DNA from: Emiliania huxleyi CCMP1516
Taxonomy: Eukaryota > Haptophyta > Isochrysidales > Noelaerhabdaceae
Length of the DNA stretch: 64,000 nucleotides
Direction: 5' to 3'
NCBI RefSeq assembly: GCF_000372725.1
Contig: NW_005201249.1
Location: 298,280-362,279 of the forward strand
Made by a program: the position numbers and the translations under genes. Positions 9,581 to 20,365 of the stretch are shown here, piece after piece (within the stretch, counting starts at the first letter, position 1; each line of letters opens with the position of its first letter). The notes under the pieces are model-generated. The model did no database searches, had not been told where the DNA came from, and worked only from the letters and a program-made list of their open reading frames with translations.

Positions 9581-11123
9581 ATGCTCGCCGTTCTCCCTGC
9601 ACTCGCAGGCCTCGCTGTCACTGCGCCCACCTCCTCGCGCGGCGTGGCGCACCGCGTGCTGCTGCGCTGTGCGCGCGATGGCGCGTTTGCCGACCGGGCG
9701 CTCTCCTCCGCCATCGAGGGCGCGGGCGGCCTGAGCGGTGGCGACCGGGCGCTTGCCACCGAGCTGGTGTACGGTGTGCTTCGTCACACCCGCTCGCTGG
9801 ACCACAGCCTGGCCCAGCTTGCGACGCTGAACCGGACGGCGCTCCCCACCGCCGTGGCGCTGCGGATCGGTGCATATGAGCTCCTCCACCTCTCGACGCC
9901 CGACCACGCAGCAGTCGACGAGGCGGTGTCGCTGATCGGCGCAAAGGCGCAGCGCCGCTTCGTCAACGGCGTGCTCCGCAACCTCGCGCGCGGCCGAGGC
10001 CGCCTCGTCTCCCCAGACGCGGACCCTCGCCTCGGAGCCCGCGCGGCGCTCGCGGTGAGTACAGTGAAGAGAACTCTGGGTGCGCCGCTGCGTGACGAAG
10101 CCGAGACCCATCCCGATCCATTAGGTGCGCACGTCTACGCCCGAGTGGCTGCTCGACGACGTGGCGCGCGCTCTCCGCGGCGACGAGGCGGCGGCGCTGG
10201 AGGAGGAGGGCGGAGAGGCGGCAGCGGCGGAGGCGGAGGTCGTGGCTTGGGCCGAGGCGAGCCAGCGGGCGCCGCGGCTGGCGCTGCGCGTCAACGAGGC
10301 GCGCTGCACTGCCGACGCCGCGCTGTCCGCGCTGGTCGGCGCCGGAGTGGACGCTACGCTGCACCCGGCCGCGCCGGGCTGCCTGCTCGTGCGTGGCGGC
10401 GGGGCGCCGCACCGGCTGCCCGGCTTTGCGGAGGGGCACTGGACAGTTCAGGACGCGGCGGCGGCGCTGATCGGCGCGCTCGCGGCGCCGGCGGCGGGCG
10501 GCGCCGTCGTGCTCGAGCTCTGCGCCGCGCCCGGCGGCAAGACGACCCACCTCGCGTCTCTGCTCGGCGAAGGCGGCGTCGTGGTCGCCGTCGAGCTGCA
10601 CAGCCGCAAGCTGCGCCTGATCGAGGAGTCGAGCGCACGCCTCGGCGTCGCCGCCGCCGTCCGCCCCGTCGCCGCCGACGCGACGGACGTGCCAGCCCTC
10701 CGCGCGGCCCTCGCAGCCCACGCCGGCGGCGCGCAAGCCGCCGATTGCGTGCTGGTCGACGCGCCGTGCTCTGGGATGGGGACGCTGCGCCGTAACCCGG
10801 AGCACCGCGCGAAGGGGCGCGCGCAGCTCGCCGCGCTGCCCGCGCTGCAGGGGCGGCTCCTCGACGCGGCGTCCGCGTGCGTGCGCGTCGGCGGCGTGGT
10901 GACGTATTCGGTGTGCACGCCGCGCGCCGAGGAGGGCGACGACGTGCTCGCCGCCTTTTTGCAGCGGCACGCGGGCCGATTCGAGCTGGAGCGGATCGAG
11001 GCGGCCGCGCTGCGACCCTTCGCCGCGCCGAGGGAGCGCTGGGGCGGCGACGTGCTCCAGACGTGGACGCACCGGCACGAGCTCGACTCGCACTACGCGG
11101 CGCGGATGCGGCGCGTCGCGTAG
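9581..11123 (+). CDS. rsmB: RsmB/Sun-type rRNA cytosine-C5 methyltransferase
   Basis: Two exons, 9581-10054 and 10125-11123, join in phase 0 (70-nt GT-AG intron) to about 490 residues. Residues 20-155 form the NusB-like RNA-binding domain (VYGVLRHTRSLDHSLAQL ... FVNGVLRNLARG). The C-terminal half is a NOL1/NOP2/Sun methylase: SAM-binding ELCAAPGGKTTHLASLLGE, catalytic loop VDAPCSGMGTLRRNPE, and the second cysteine in YSVCTPRAEEGD. Bacterial RsmB methylates C967 of 16S rRNA at C5, so a plastid or mitochondrial rRNA is the likely substrate. A short hydrophobic/Ser-rich N-terminus may be a targeting sequence. Both catalytic cysteines are present. Confidence 0.93.
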
Positions 11124-12414
11124 TTTTAAGGCGAATCGGGTGGGGAAGGTATTGAACTGCCTTAAAACGGAAGGGCACGTCCTGTTCACGCGATGGCCAG
11201 CCGTGGTGTGAGCCCGAAGGGTCGGCGAGAGTCGGCAGGCCAGCAGAGCCCTCGGTCAATATTGGCTCTGACGCCGTAGAGTTTGTTGTAGAGATTTCAC
11301 GTTGAAGAGCGCCTCTACATCGCTCTACAACGCAGGCGTTCCAAATTTGGGGGGGGGAACCAAATTTTGGGGGCGCCGGGATGTACCCGGGTACAACGAA
11401 GTCCGGGATATAACGTACCAATGACTACTTCTGACACGATGGTGTCAAACTTTGGGCTTCGATAGCCTTATTGCGTAAAGCCTCCCACCTATCTTGGACC
11501 GGCTTTTTGGGCATTGGTTGCGCAACCCGACCGCAGCGAGGGAAAAAAAGAAAAGTGCCGGCCCAGTGGCGCCCCGCACAAGAACCTTTTTTATGATTAT
11601 TATATACTGGAGACGTATCAACAGGGCGAATATATCGCAATATAAGCCAATATATCCCAATATTCTCCAATATATCCGGACCGTATATTGCGATATATTG
11701 GCTTATATTCCACATTTCAGCCGATGAACTCTGACCGTCAGTTCGTGATTGAATTGTAACAATGCTTGTAATCACGATCGATGCGAGGACGCAAGTCCAC
11801 CAACCTCGGCCATTCCAACGGCCAGATCGCTCGCTTAAGGCTGATTGGCTAGACGAGCGGTCTACCTCCAACGGGGCGGTCCGGGAACGCGTGGAACCTG
11901 CCCGCCTCGGTGGGAGGTGGTTTGGCGCCGACGGGCCGCCCTCTCCACCACCCTCGCCCAGGGATCTACAATGCTGTCTTAAGGTCCGACAGGTTCGGCA
12001 CCGGGCACCGCCTCGGTATACAAAATGCGCCTGCGGGCGGACCCTTACAGATCACAGATCACATTTCAGCTGTGAAGCTTATTGTCAGTATTCTCTCAAG
12101 TGTTTTCGTCATTTTCGTCATTTTCCTCAATCGCTGTGAACCCAGCCACGTACGCGTGTGCGAAAAACGCGAAACGGTGGGTGGTGGCTGGTGGCTCCGG
12201 CCACGGCGGCGGTTACAACTTACTTCAAGTGTACAGTGTTCATCTGCTTACAACACACCCACCGGCGCTCTCTCCAAAACTCTCGAGCCCGCTCTCTCCG
12301 GACTCCGCGCGCCGCTCGGCGCTCGCGGGCGGGGCCCGGGGCGCCCGCGGCCGCGCGCCGCTCCGCCGGCGGCCGGCGCGATGTCGCCCCGCCGCCACGC
12401 AAAGCGGATATGTG
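11124..12414. other. Intergenic stretch with an AT-rich decamer array
   Basis: No gene is supported. Positions 11628-11680 hold about five copies of a 10-bp word CAATATATCC, followed at 11682-11710 by the same word family on the opposite strand (TATATTGCGA-type). The block is far more AT-rich than its surroundings. The 24-bp repeat shared with 1757-1781 is at 12127-12151. Confidence 0.6.
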
Positions 12415-13386
12415 TCACGTGCCGAGGAGTAGCGAGCGAGCCCTTTTCCCTGAGGACGGCTTCAGGTAGCACCGGAACGGGGAGCCGTGATGAACGGTGT
12501 ACGAGACGTCTGAGTAGTGCAGCTCACAAGGTCTGCCTGATGAGACGCCCGCGACGTTCCACTCGTACGCGCGGCAAGTCGGATCCGCCTCGCAGAGAGC
12601 CTGGCACCGCGCCTGATCGACGCCGGCAAACGCCTCGAAGGCGCCAAGCGAGCACGCGTCCTGGATCCCCTTGCAGTCGTGGGCGTTGCGCGCGTTGCAG
12701 CCCGGATAGCAGCCAAAGCACTGTGTCGGGTGCGAGGCCGGCATGTCACACGTGGCGCTGCGGCAGGCGCCCTGCACACCCCCAGGCGGCGCCCATTCGA
12801 CGGGCGACGCGGAGGGCAGCAGCGGCTGCGGCGGCAAGGGAGACGTGGAGGGCATCAGGCTCCAGAGCATCGACCGGAACTGGTCCGAGTCCTTGACGTG
12901 GCATGTGACGCCTCGCTCACCCCGAAATGTCTTGGCGATCACTTCCCTGTGCAGCTCGCAGAGGCTGAAGCTCCCAACCTGCCCAAACTCGTACGCAAGG
13001 CAGTCGATCATGCGCGCGCACTCGTCGCGACACACGATCTCAGACACCTGCCACCTCTCGTCGTACCGTCCAGTGCCGCCGTGCGGGGTCGCGCAGCCGC
13101 CCGTGGAATTCAGCCAGCGGGTCCCCATCTGGGCGGAGGAGGGCGACGGCGGCGGCGGCGGCGGCATCGAGGGCGGCTGCGGCGGCAGCGGCGAGGGCGG
13201 CGGCCGCTGGGGCGACGGCGAGGTCGGAGGGGGCAGCGACGGCGCCGGTGAATATATTTTTTCGTAGCACGTCGTGGCGATGGCGCTAAGAGGTTCCTCT
13301 TTTCCGCGCCCCCCCCGCAAGGCGCGCGATACACAAAAACACAACCCCGGACGCAAGACGCACAAGCACAGACGTTCACGTGACAA
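12415..13386 (-). CDS. Secreted Pro-rich protein with two PAN/apple-like modules
   Basis: A single 323-residue frame. The N-terminus is Cys/Leu-rich and could be a signal sequence, although the true start may be inside. A PPSPP-type linker at about 48-85 leads to a first Cys module (GGCATP ... CRDECARMIDCLAYEFG ... CELHREVI ... CHVK). A shorter Pro linker and a Cys cluster (CFGCYPGCNARNAHDCKG) precede a second module (CQALCEADPTCRAYEWN ... CELHYSDVSY ... FRCYLK). The C-x3-C-x6-7-C-x-A-Y/F spacing and the C-E-L-H word are PAN/apple hallmarks, so carbohydrate or protein binding outside the cell is likely. It resembles the gene at 62-1639. Confidence 0.75.
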   Translation of the reverse strand: MSRERLCLCVLRPGLCFCVSRALRGGRGKEEPLSAIATTCYEKIYSPAPSLPPPTSPSPQRPPPSPLPPQPPSMPPPPPPSPSSAQMGTRWLNSTGGCATPHGGTGRYDERWQVSEIVCRDECARMIDCLAYEFGQVGSFSLCELHREVIAKTFRGERGVTCHVKDSDQFRSMLWSLMPSTSPLPPQPLLPSASPVEWAPPGGVQGACRSATCDMPASHPTQCFGCYPGCNARNAHDCKGIQDACSLGAFEAFAGVDQARCQALCEADPTCRAYEWNVAGVSSGRPCELHYSDVSYTVHHGSPFRCYLKPSSGKRARSLLLGT

Positions 13387-14238
13387 GGATCAATCTGGCT
13401 TGGCCTCCCCGCTTGGGCGACGCTTGGCGACACATGCCAGCCACCTCAAGCGGGGCCGCCCCTTCGGCGGCGAGGACATGAAGAGAGCGTCCATAGACAC
13501 CTCACTAGACCCCACACACGGTCTCGTCCGTGCCTCGCCGGCCGGCGAGATTGCTCGAGGTGGAGCAAGCCTGCTCTAGCCTCGCATGTTACTTCCTGTC
13601 GTCTGTTGTTTGTTGTGCCCTTGTTTGTTCCTTTGGCACCTTGGAGTGCTGGGGGGGGCGACAGGGAGGATGTGGCCCAGGGAGGAGGGGAAGACGTAGG
13701 GTTGAGCTGGACTCGCCTTTCCTGAGGCCCCTCCCCGAAAGGCAAGTATTAGCCACACGAAACCGAGACCCCTCCCCATCGCCCCGATCCCCCCACCCCC
13801 TTGCTCCCCTCCCCCCCTCGGGAGGGCCGAACTGAGGCGCCCGTGGGGACCCCGCAATTCCCTTCCCCCCTCGGAGGCAGGGCCGGACAGAGGCGTCGAG
13901 GGCCCCGCTCTATCCTTCGCATAGCGGCCACTCTTCGGATCGCTGGTCGAGCGACCCGGGGGATGCCCCGCGCGCCTGACCCAGGCGCGAGAAACGAATC
14001 TGCGAGGCGAGGCCGCTCATGCGGCCCGATAGGGAGGAACGGGGCGGACTACGGGGATCGGCCTCTAACACCGCCCTTCCTTGCAGCGAGCCCCCTCCAG
14101 CCCACCCGCGCTAGGTCTCGGGTTTGACGCTTTTGGGGTCACTCCCGCGAAACTCGTGAACTAGCCGGGGCAGTCGGAGAAGGGGCAACTCCGTGCACTG
14201 ACGGTCGGCCGTCAGAAAACACGCCTCCGTGGATCGGG
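13387..14238. repeat. Intergenic stretch holding a dispersed-repeat copy
   Basis: Positions 13490-13675 are the reverse complement of 51006-51195, through the words GTCCATAGACACC, TTTGTTGTGCCCTTG and CACCTTGGAGTGCTGGGG. The rest is C-rich, low-complexity sequence. No gene is supported. Confidence 0.75.
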
Positions 14239-14457
14239 TTACACCGATCCTCGCTGCGCGTACACATCGTACACATCGAACTGGTACTGCTCTGCCTTCT
14301 CTGTTGCAGCGTTCGACCAAGTCTCGACGTCCAACTCAAGCTGGGCGTGCTTGATGGCCGAGAAGTTGAGGTGCCCAGATGGGTTGAACGCCTCGGGCTG
14401 CAGAGCGTTGAGAGGGATGGCAAAGATGTCCTTCCTGTCCAGTGAGCCGGCCAGCAT
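14239..14457 (-). pseudogene. Fossil fragment of a DNA-virus major capsid protein
   Basis: A minus-strand segment of about 72 residues contains the words FNPSGHLNFSAIKHAQLELD and YQFDVYDVYAQR. An N-P/Q-S-G-x-x-N-F-S-x-I motif followed by an alternating hydrophobic strand is the C-terminal signature of double-jelly-roll capsid proteins of nucleocytoplasmic large DNA viruses and Polinton-like viruses. Only this C-terminal part is seen, it is not in a full gene, and no packaging ATPase, protease or polymerase lies nearby. It is broken and looks like an old endogenised virus piece. The two virus groups cannot be separated on this fragment. Confidence 0.65.
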
Positions 14458-15045
14458 CCGTGCAGGTCGTGAGACGACTCGTTCTCAGACACATCCACGT
14501 GCTTGTCCACTGCCCGCGCGTAGTCTGTGGACGTGTTAGTGTGTGAGCGACGAGAGGACACGAGCTGACAGCGTCAGCGTGTCAGCGTGTCAGCGTGTCG
14601 GCGGTCAGCTCGTGTCGGCGTGTCGGCGGCGGTCACTGCACAGCTCGGCGTTCACAAATCCGACGACCAGTTGTCCTTTCCAAAAAGGCGAATCAGTACT
14701 CAGTCTTACACACCTCCAAGCATGGAGGACGGGCCCACACGCACACACACGCTGCACACGATTGGCTCGGGAGCCGACACGAGGCACACTGTCACCGGCC
14801 TTAGCACCGGGTCCGGACTGCTGGACACAGCCGAATCTTTTAAAGAAAATATTCTTGCTTTCTCTTAAAAAAAGAAACCCGCGCGCCAGCGTGCGTGACG
14901 TGTCATCGCGACGGCCGTGCACGAGTTGACGGCCGCGTGCTACGGAGCAGTCTGCCCCTCCGTCGCTACCCACCCCACCAAGTCAGCAGCCATAGCACAT
15001 AACTTGCGGCGAGGAAGGCAGCTGGCGGTGGCGGGTACGGCACCG
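14458..15045. other. Spacer with short GTCAGC/GTCGGC tandem words
   Basis: Positions 14563-14632 hold short tandem words of the type GTCAGCGT and GTCGGCGT. No gene is seen. The 3' part is the upstream region of the exostosin-type gene. Confidence 0.5.
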
Positions 15046-16996
15046 ATGCAGACCCCGCCGCACTGCGATCGCGGCGGCCCTCGCCCTCGCGTCTACACCT
15101 ACACGCTCCCAAAGCACCTCCACGCTGCGCCCGATTATTGGCGCCAGGGCAAAGCGCTGCTGCAGTGGGTCCGCACGAGCGTCCACCACGAGCCCGACGG
15201 GGACTGTGCCGACTATTGGCTGCTGCCCGGCTTCCCGCCAAACGTCTTTAGCCGGGCAGACATGAGGCGCCTGTGCGACGACCCCACCATCGCAATTTTA
15301 CCGCGGCCCTCACCCCGCGCACTCAAACTGCAGGTCGCTGGGCGACGTGCGAATCGCTCGCATCTTCCACTACCTCCGCTCGCGCTGGCCGTGGTGGAAC
15401 CGGACTGCCGACGCGGGCCAGGCGCGGCACGTGCTGCTGCTGCCAGGCGACCACGGCCCGGGAGACACGGGCTACGACCGTCCAATCTACCCGCACAAGT
15501 GGTCGCCGACCGACTCTGACGCCGCGCAGGACCGCCGGAACCACGTCTGGAACGGCTCGCACGCCGCGGAGATCCGCAGGCTGTGGGGCGCCGGCTGGGA
15601 GGCACTCAACCCCGCGAGCCCCGGCCGGCTCGTCCTCTTCCTCCTCTACAGCGGCTGGGCGGACCAGCTCACCAGCCAGCGAGGCCACTGCCTCAACTGC
15701 TTCACCCACGGGCTCGACGTGCGGCTGCCTTCGGACGAGGCGCACACCTGCGGGCCGCTGTGCGGACTGCCGCGCCGCAGGACGGCCGAGTGCCCAGAGT
15801 GCGGCCTGGGGCGGAAGGGGAGGGTCGCCGCGCTCGGGCGCCTCGTGGCGGCGCCATCGCCGACGGCGGCGCGCAACTGCTCGCTCCACTGGGCCGGGCG
15901 GGGAAGCGTGGGCAGCAACCCCGCCCGAAAGACGCTGCTCCAGCTGGTGGACGCCCCGGGCGTGTGTATCCACGACACGGGGCGGAGCGGCGTCAACGCG
16001 GTCGACATCCCGTCCGCGATGCGCACATCGCGTTTCTGCTTCTCCCCTCGCGGGTGGGACAACGGCGACTCGGACCGCTACCTCCCGGCGCTTCTCCACG
16101 GCTGCATCCCGGTGCTCTCGGACCCGCTCGAGGCGATGCCGCTGCAGGAGCGAGGCGGCGCCGCGGCGGCGCGAGGAGGCGGCGTCTCTTCACAGCTTCC
16201 GCCGTGAGCAGGAGCTGCGCGACGAGTGGCGGTGGGAGGAGGCGGCGCTCGCGGTGGACGTGGCTCGCATCCCCAAGCTGCCGCAGGTGCTGGGCAGCCT
16301 CGGCCCCGGCGCGGAGGCGGCGCTCCGTGCGACGGGCGAAGCGGCGCGCGAGCACCGGCTGCCTCCCCGCCCTCCTCGCCCTCCTCGTGCGCTGCTGACA
16401 CCTCGCGGCGTGAGCAGGCGCGCGAGCGCATGCTCTACACCACGCTCGCCTTCGACTGCTGCGCGCCCGCCGCCTGCAACGCCTCGCGGGCGCGGGCCGC
16501 TCCCTCGACCCACAGCCACGCGCGATCGGTGCGGCAGGCGAGGCTGTGGCAGCCGTCCCCGTGCGGGCCAGAGCGGCGGCGGAGGGCGGGCTCGTACATC
16601 GGCGAGGACGGGTCTCGCGACGCCTTCTCGGGGCTGATGAAGGTGCTGGCGGGCCGCCTCTCTGGCGAGCCTGCGCCGCCCGAGCCGTGGAGCACGCGCG
16701 CGGACTGCCTCGAGCCGGGCGGCGCGGCGGCGCCTGGCGGCCGGCCGTGCGCCCCCCTCGCGCACCTCGTGCGAGAAGGGGACGGCCGGCCGAGGCCGAG
16801 GGACAAGGCGCACCTCGTCAAGGAGGGCCGCCCCTCTGCCGACTGGTTCCAGCGCCGCCACGGCTGGGCCACCGCTCTCAAGGAGAGGGCGGTGCCGAGG
16901 CTGGCTGAGTTTCCCGCGCCGGCGGCGTCGCACCGCCGTTTGCTCGCCACCGCTGCTCGCGAGGGCGGGATGGCGGCAAGGGCGGGCGGGTCGTGA
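15046..16996 (+). CDS. Exostosin (GT47)-type glycosyltransferase
   Basis: Four exons, 15046-15272, 15334-16147, 16212-16343 and 16418-16996, join without phase error to about 583 residues. The N-terminal part (RPRVYTYTLPKHLH ... DYWLLPGFPP) and core (RHVLLLPGDHGPGDTGY) match the exostosin fold; the diagnostic donor-binding segment is SRFCFSPRGWDNGDSDRYLP followed by ALLHGCIPVLSDPLEAMPLQ. Such enzymes build glucuronic-acid or xylose containing polysaccharides in the Golgi. No strong membrane anchor is seen at this start, so an upstream exon is possible. The introns have GT, GA and GC donors respectively; the last is flanked by a perfect 10-bp direct repeat GCGCGCGAGC. Confidence 0.85.
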
Positions 16997-17649
16997 GATG
17001 AGAGTGGCGATTAGTAAGCGCGGCTAGCTGCGGACCGCTGTGAGCGGAGGTTTGCCCCGCAACAGGTGAGATGCTTTTGCGTGAGCAAGAGCGTGTCGTC
17101 GGAGCATTTCCCGGGTTGCCCCGGGTGGACTCCGAGATAGCACGTCGGTCAGGGGGATTAACGTTAACGAATAAATTTGTGTATTTCCCCATATGAGGGA
17201 TCTTGGGAAGCGACGCGTGTCTCTTTTATGGACCTGAGGGCCCAACTTGAGAATCGTGCTTTGAGTTGGGTTGTTTCGTGTTGGGTTGGGTTGTGCTTGG
17301 GTTGGGTTGTTCCGCGTGAGGTTGGGTCGTCGGCGCGAAGGGTGAGTCTCGACCGCCGCCGCTCACGCCAGCGGACGGCCACTGCCGGTGTTTTTGGCTT
17401 CGCCACCGTCCAAGGCGTGCGCCATGCGCTCGCCGGCATCGAGCGAGCAACGTGATCGACCGAGCGGCTTGCTGTGTGGTCGCCTTCTTGTGGCTCTCGT
17501 CGAGAGCGTTTTGCGTCCCGGCGGGTGGGAGAGCATGTGTCGTCTGATGTGTCACTGTGTACGCGTCATTTCAGTCTTGATAATAAGCACGGTCGATCCG
17601 TCAAAGGACAAAGCGATACACTCATTCCTATCACGCTGGAGGGCTGGCA
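16997..17649. other. Spacer with TTGGG-rich segment
   Basis: Positions 17255-17325 are rich in the word GGGTTG/GTTGGGTTG. No gene is supported. Frames present are low-complexity. Confidence 0.45.
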
Positions 17650-18023
17650 CGGAGCTCTGTGCCGGCACACAGAAGAGCCGTGCGGCAAGAAGAGCTCGAT
17701 GGGGAGCGAGAACCGTCAGATTTTCAGGTGTAACCTGAAGTCCGTCGCGACGCACTCAATCCCTCCCGAGCGAAAGCCTGTGGCTCTCTCGAACTCGTCG
17801 ATATATTGCGAATAAACTGCTCTTCCCGCATAGCTTGCAGAGTCAGAGGCGCAGAAAGGCTACGAGTGTTCGACGAGTCTTGCGAGCTGCGCGGTCAAAC
17901 CTGGGGGGGACTGACCGCATCAAGGCGGACTTCCGAAACCTGGGTGAGCACCTCTGGCAGTTCTCGCTCCCCATCGAGCTCTTCTTGCCGCACGGCTCTT
18001 CTGTGTGCCGGCACAGAGCTCCG
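17650..18023. repeat. Perfect 64-bp inverted repeat running into the assembly gap
   Basis: 17650-17713 and 17960-18023 are exact reverse complements over 64 bp, separated by 246 bp. The right arm ends at the first base of the 100-base gap, so the true repeat may be longer. Either a foldback element or an assembly fold-back artefact. Confidence 0.95.
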
Positions 18024-18123
18024 NNNNNNNNNNNNNNNNNNNNNNNNNNNNNNNNNNNNNNNNNNNNNNNNNNNNNNNNNNNNNNNNNNNNNNNNNNNNN
18101 NNNNNNNNNNNNNNNNNNNNNNN
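18024..18123. other. Assembly gap of 100 N
   Basis: A run of 100 unresolved bases, probably a scaffold gap of arbitrary size, placed between two hairpin-forming repeats. Confidence 0.99.
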
Positions 18124-18144
18124 CCGACGGAACTGCCCCTTACT

Positions 18145-18297
18145 CCATGCGGGAATCACTGGCTCAACCAACTGATCACAAATTCCCACGATATCTCACA
18201 AAGCGCCAAAATCTTCATCGTGACAGCATAATTTGATGACTTCGATGTTGCAGAGAGAATTTGTGATCAGTTGGTTGAGCCAGTCATTCCCGCATGG
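18145..18297. repeat. 41-bp inverted repeat with 71-bp loop
   Basis: 18145-18185 and 18257-18297 are reverse complements with one mismatch (core GGCTCAACCAACTGATCACA). The sequence is less GC-rich than its surroundings and could form a long hairpin, as a small foldback or MITE-like element would. Confidence 0.9.
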
Positions 18298-18679
18298 AGC
18301 TCATGAGCAGAGGCCTTAGGGACGATGTCGAAATGGGGTCGTCATAAGGCCATCTGAGCAACCGCGCCGTCCGCCGTCCAGCACAATCGCCAGGGTGGCG
18401 AGCGCCGCACACAGCACTGCTCGTGCCGGTCAAGAGAGACGCGCCGGTCACAAGCACATCTAGCGCGTCCTTTGATGCTGTCTGTCGGTCCCGGGTAGCC
18501 TCGGGCGCCAATGGCGAGCTCAGGCGCGACACACAGCGCGGAACGTCGACCGACGCGAAAGTTTCGCGGCAAGAGATTGCAGCTACCTTAATGGAAATTT
18601 CTTCGGGGATTAAATTTCTTTTGCGTCGCCGAATCGCCGCTCTCACCAGCCGCTGCTCACTCAGCCGCGGCCTCAGCTC

Positions 18680-19938
18680 ATGCCTGACTGGGCCTCGCTC
18701 AGCCGGTTCGAGATTCGGCACGTGACGCTGCCTCTCCAGCGGTACCGCGCGCTAGACGTGCCCTCCCAGGTGCTCGGTCACTCCGTCTCTGGCGAGGCGA
18801 TGCTGCCGCTCTTCGCCAGCCTTTACTGGTGCCTGGACCAGCACAAGTGCTTCTGCGGCATCTGGCTGGTGCCGCTCTCGGAGATGGCCAACGGCGTCGT
18901 CAAGTGGCTCACGCGCCGCGGCCGCCCCGCCTGGGTCGACGAGCGCGTGGTGATGCACCAGTGGTCGTCCGAGTTCTCCTTCCCGTCCTCGCACTCGCAG
19001 CTCGCGGCTGCGGTGATGACGTGGCTGGTCCTCTCGTCGGCACACGCCGAGGCGGCGACATCGACGCCCGCCCTGCCCAGCGCCGCCTACGCACTGCTCG
19101 TCGCCGCCTCGCGAGTGCACGTTGGCCTGCACTTTCCGAGCGACGTGGCAGTCGGGCTGCTATGGGGCGCGCTCTCCGCCGCCGCCTACGCCCACATCGT
19201 ACTGCCCTCGCTCCCTAGCTTCGTGCACTGGAGCGCCACGAGCCGGCTCTGTGCGCTGCTGCTGCCCGCCGCCGCCGCCGGCCTCGCCGTCCACGCCGCG
19301 TATTGCGTCGCCGAGCGGTCTCGCGGCTCCGACCCGCCAGAGTGGAGTCGGAACGCGTGCCGAGGGCGGTACAAGGCGAGCGCCCCTCCCGAGGGCCCTT
19401 CCCGAGGCCCTTCCCGAGGCCCTTCCCGGGGCCCTTCCCGGGGCCCTTCCCGGGGCCCTTCCCGGGGCCCTTCCCGGGGCCCTTCCCGGGGCCCTTCCCC
19501 AGACCCTTCCGAGACGCGCCGCGAGGACACAGTCCGCCTCGCCGGCTGCCGCAGGGGCGAGAGCTCGACCCGCGGGGCGTGCCGCACGGCAACTACATGG
19601 GCATGCTGGGCGTGCTCGCCGGGCTGGCGGTCGGCGGCGCCTTCAAGCACCTCTTCCCACTCCACTACCCCGGCTCGGGCGCCTCTGCCTTTGTCCGCGC
19701 CGTCGTCGGCAACGGCGGCTGCGCCGCCGCTCCTCGGAGGTCGCCCCTCAGACACGCCCAAGACGCGTCCTCGACGCGTCCCGCAGGCGGGCTGCTCGCC
19801 CTCTTCGAGGGGATCGGCGCGGCGACGCCGAGGCAGCCGCTGCGCCTCTACGCCGCGCTCCGCTTTTTAAAGTACTGGCTCGTGCCGGTGTACATCCTCC
19901 TCCTCGCGCCGTACGCTTTTGTGCGGCTCGGCTTGTGA
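18680..19938 (+). CDS. PAP2-type lipid phosphatase, multi-pass membrane
   Basis: The first exon (18680 to about 19360) holds all three PAP2 signatures: KWLTRRGRP (K-x6-R-P), SFPSSHSQ (PSGH type) and SRVHVGLHFPSDV (SR-x5-H-x3-D), with hydrophobic spans between. Exon 2 (from about 19554 to 19714) and exon 3 (19787-19938) add membrane spans (GNYMGMLGVLAGLAVGGAF; WLVPVYILLLAPYAF). The arrangement fits a sphingoid-base- or dolichyl-phosphate-type phosphatase. Intron 2 (19715-19786) has a GC donor, and its start GCGGCTGC repeats the start of exon 3. Intron 1 is filled by a 12-bp minisatellite; its exact borders are unsettled. Confidence 0.88.
19390..19510. repeat. 12-bp minisatellite in PAP2 intron
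   Basis: About nine tandem copies of CCCTTCCCGGGG or CCCTTCCCGAGG lie inside the first intron of the PAP2 gene. Pro/Gly/Arg-rich frames over it are artefacts. Confidence 0.92.
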
Positions 19939-20365
19939 CGGCGCGCGGCCGCGGTGTGAGAGAGATCTGATGTATCCACTATTGGGAGGCGGGGTGAAGA
20001 GCTCCCAGCCTCAGAGAGCGTGCATGTGTGGGGCAAGTTGGAGTGGTGCGTGGGTGTTAGGCTTAGCGCGGTGTGTGTTCGATAGCAGCTGCAGAGTCGC
20101 GTGTGGGTATTTGTTTGTCGATTGTCGCCGATGAGGATGTCTCTACCCAACGTGAAGACGATTCAAAAAAAACACAAACGAGAAGAACAACACTGCCAGG
20201 GCGCCACCCTTCCGCGGGCCCCGACGCGAGGGGGCGTGCGGCAAGGGGGGGGGGGGGGGACAATGACAACGAGACAGGGCGGATCCCAGGGCGCAGGGGG
20301 AGAAGTGGGACACAGACGTGCTACTACTGTACACTGTGAGGAGGGATCCGCGACGCCGCCCATCG
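19939..20365. other. Spacer between convergent genes
   Basis: Lies between the 3' ends of the PAP2 and RCC1 genes. Contains a poly-A run (20165-20172) and poly-G runs. No gene seen. Confidence 0.4.

Noticed and set aside
10354-11421. Long Arg-rich antisense frame over the RsmB-type gene
   Set aside because: The plus strand has clear methyltransferase motifs and correct phase; the antisense has only composition.
11628-11710. Simple hairpin in the AT-rich block
   Set aside because: The arms do not pair in order; the block is better described as 10-bp tandem words on both strands.
18680-19870. Reading the PAP2 first exon through the 12-bp minisatellite as one long protein
   Set aside because: The extension is Gly-Pro-Ser-Arg repeat only, while the membrane-spanning continuation lies in another frame after an intron.
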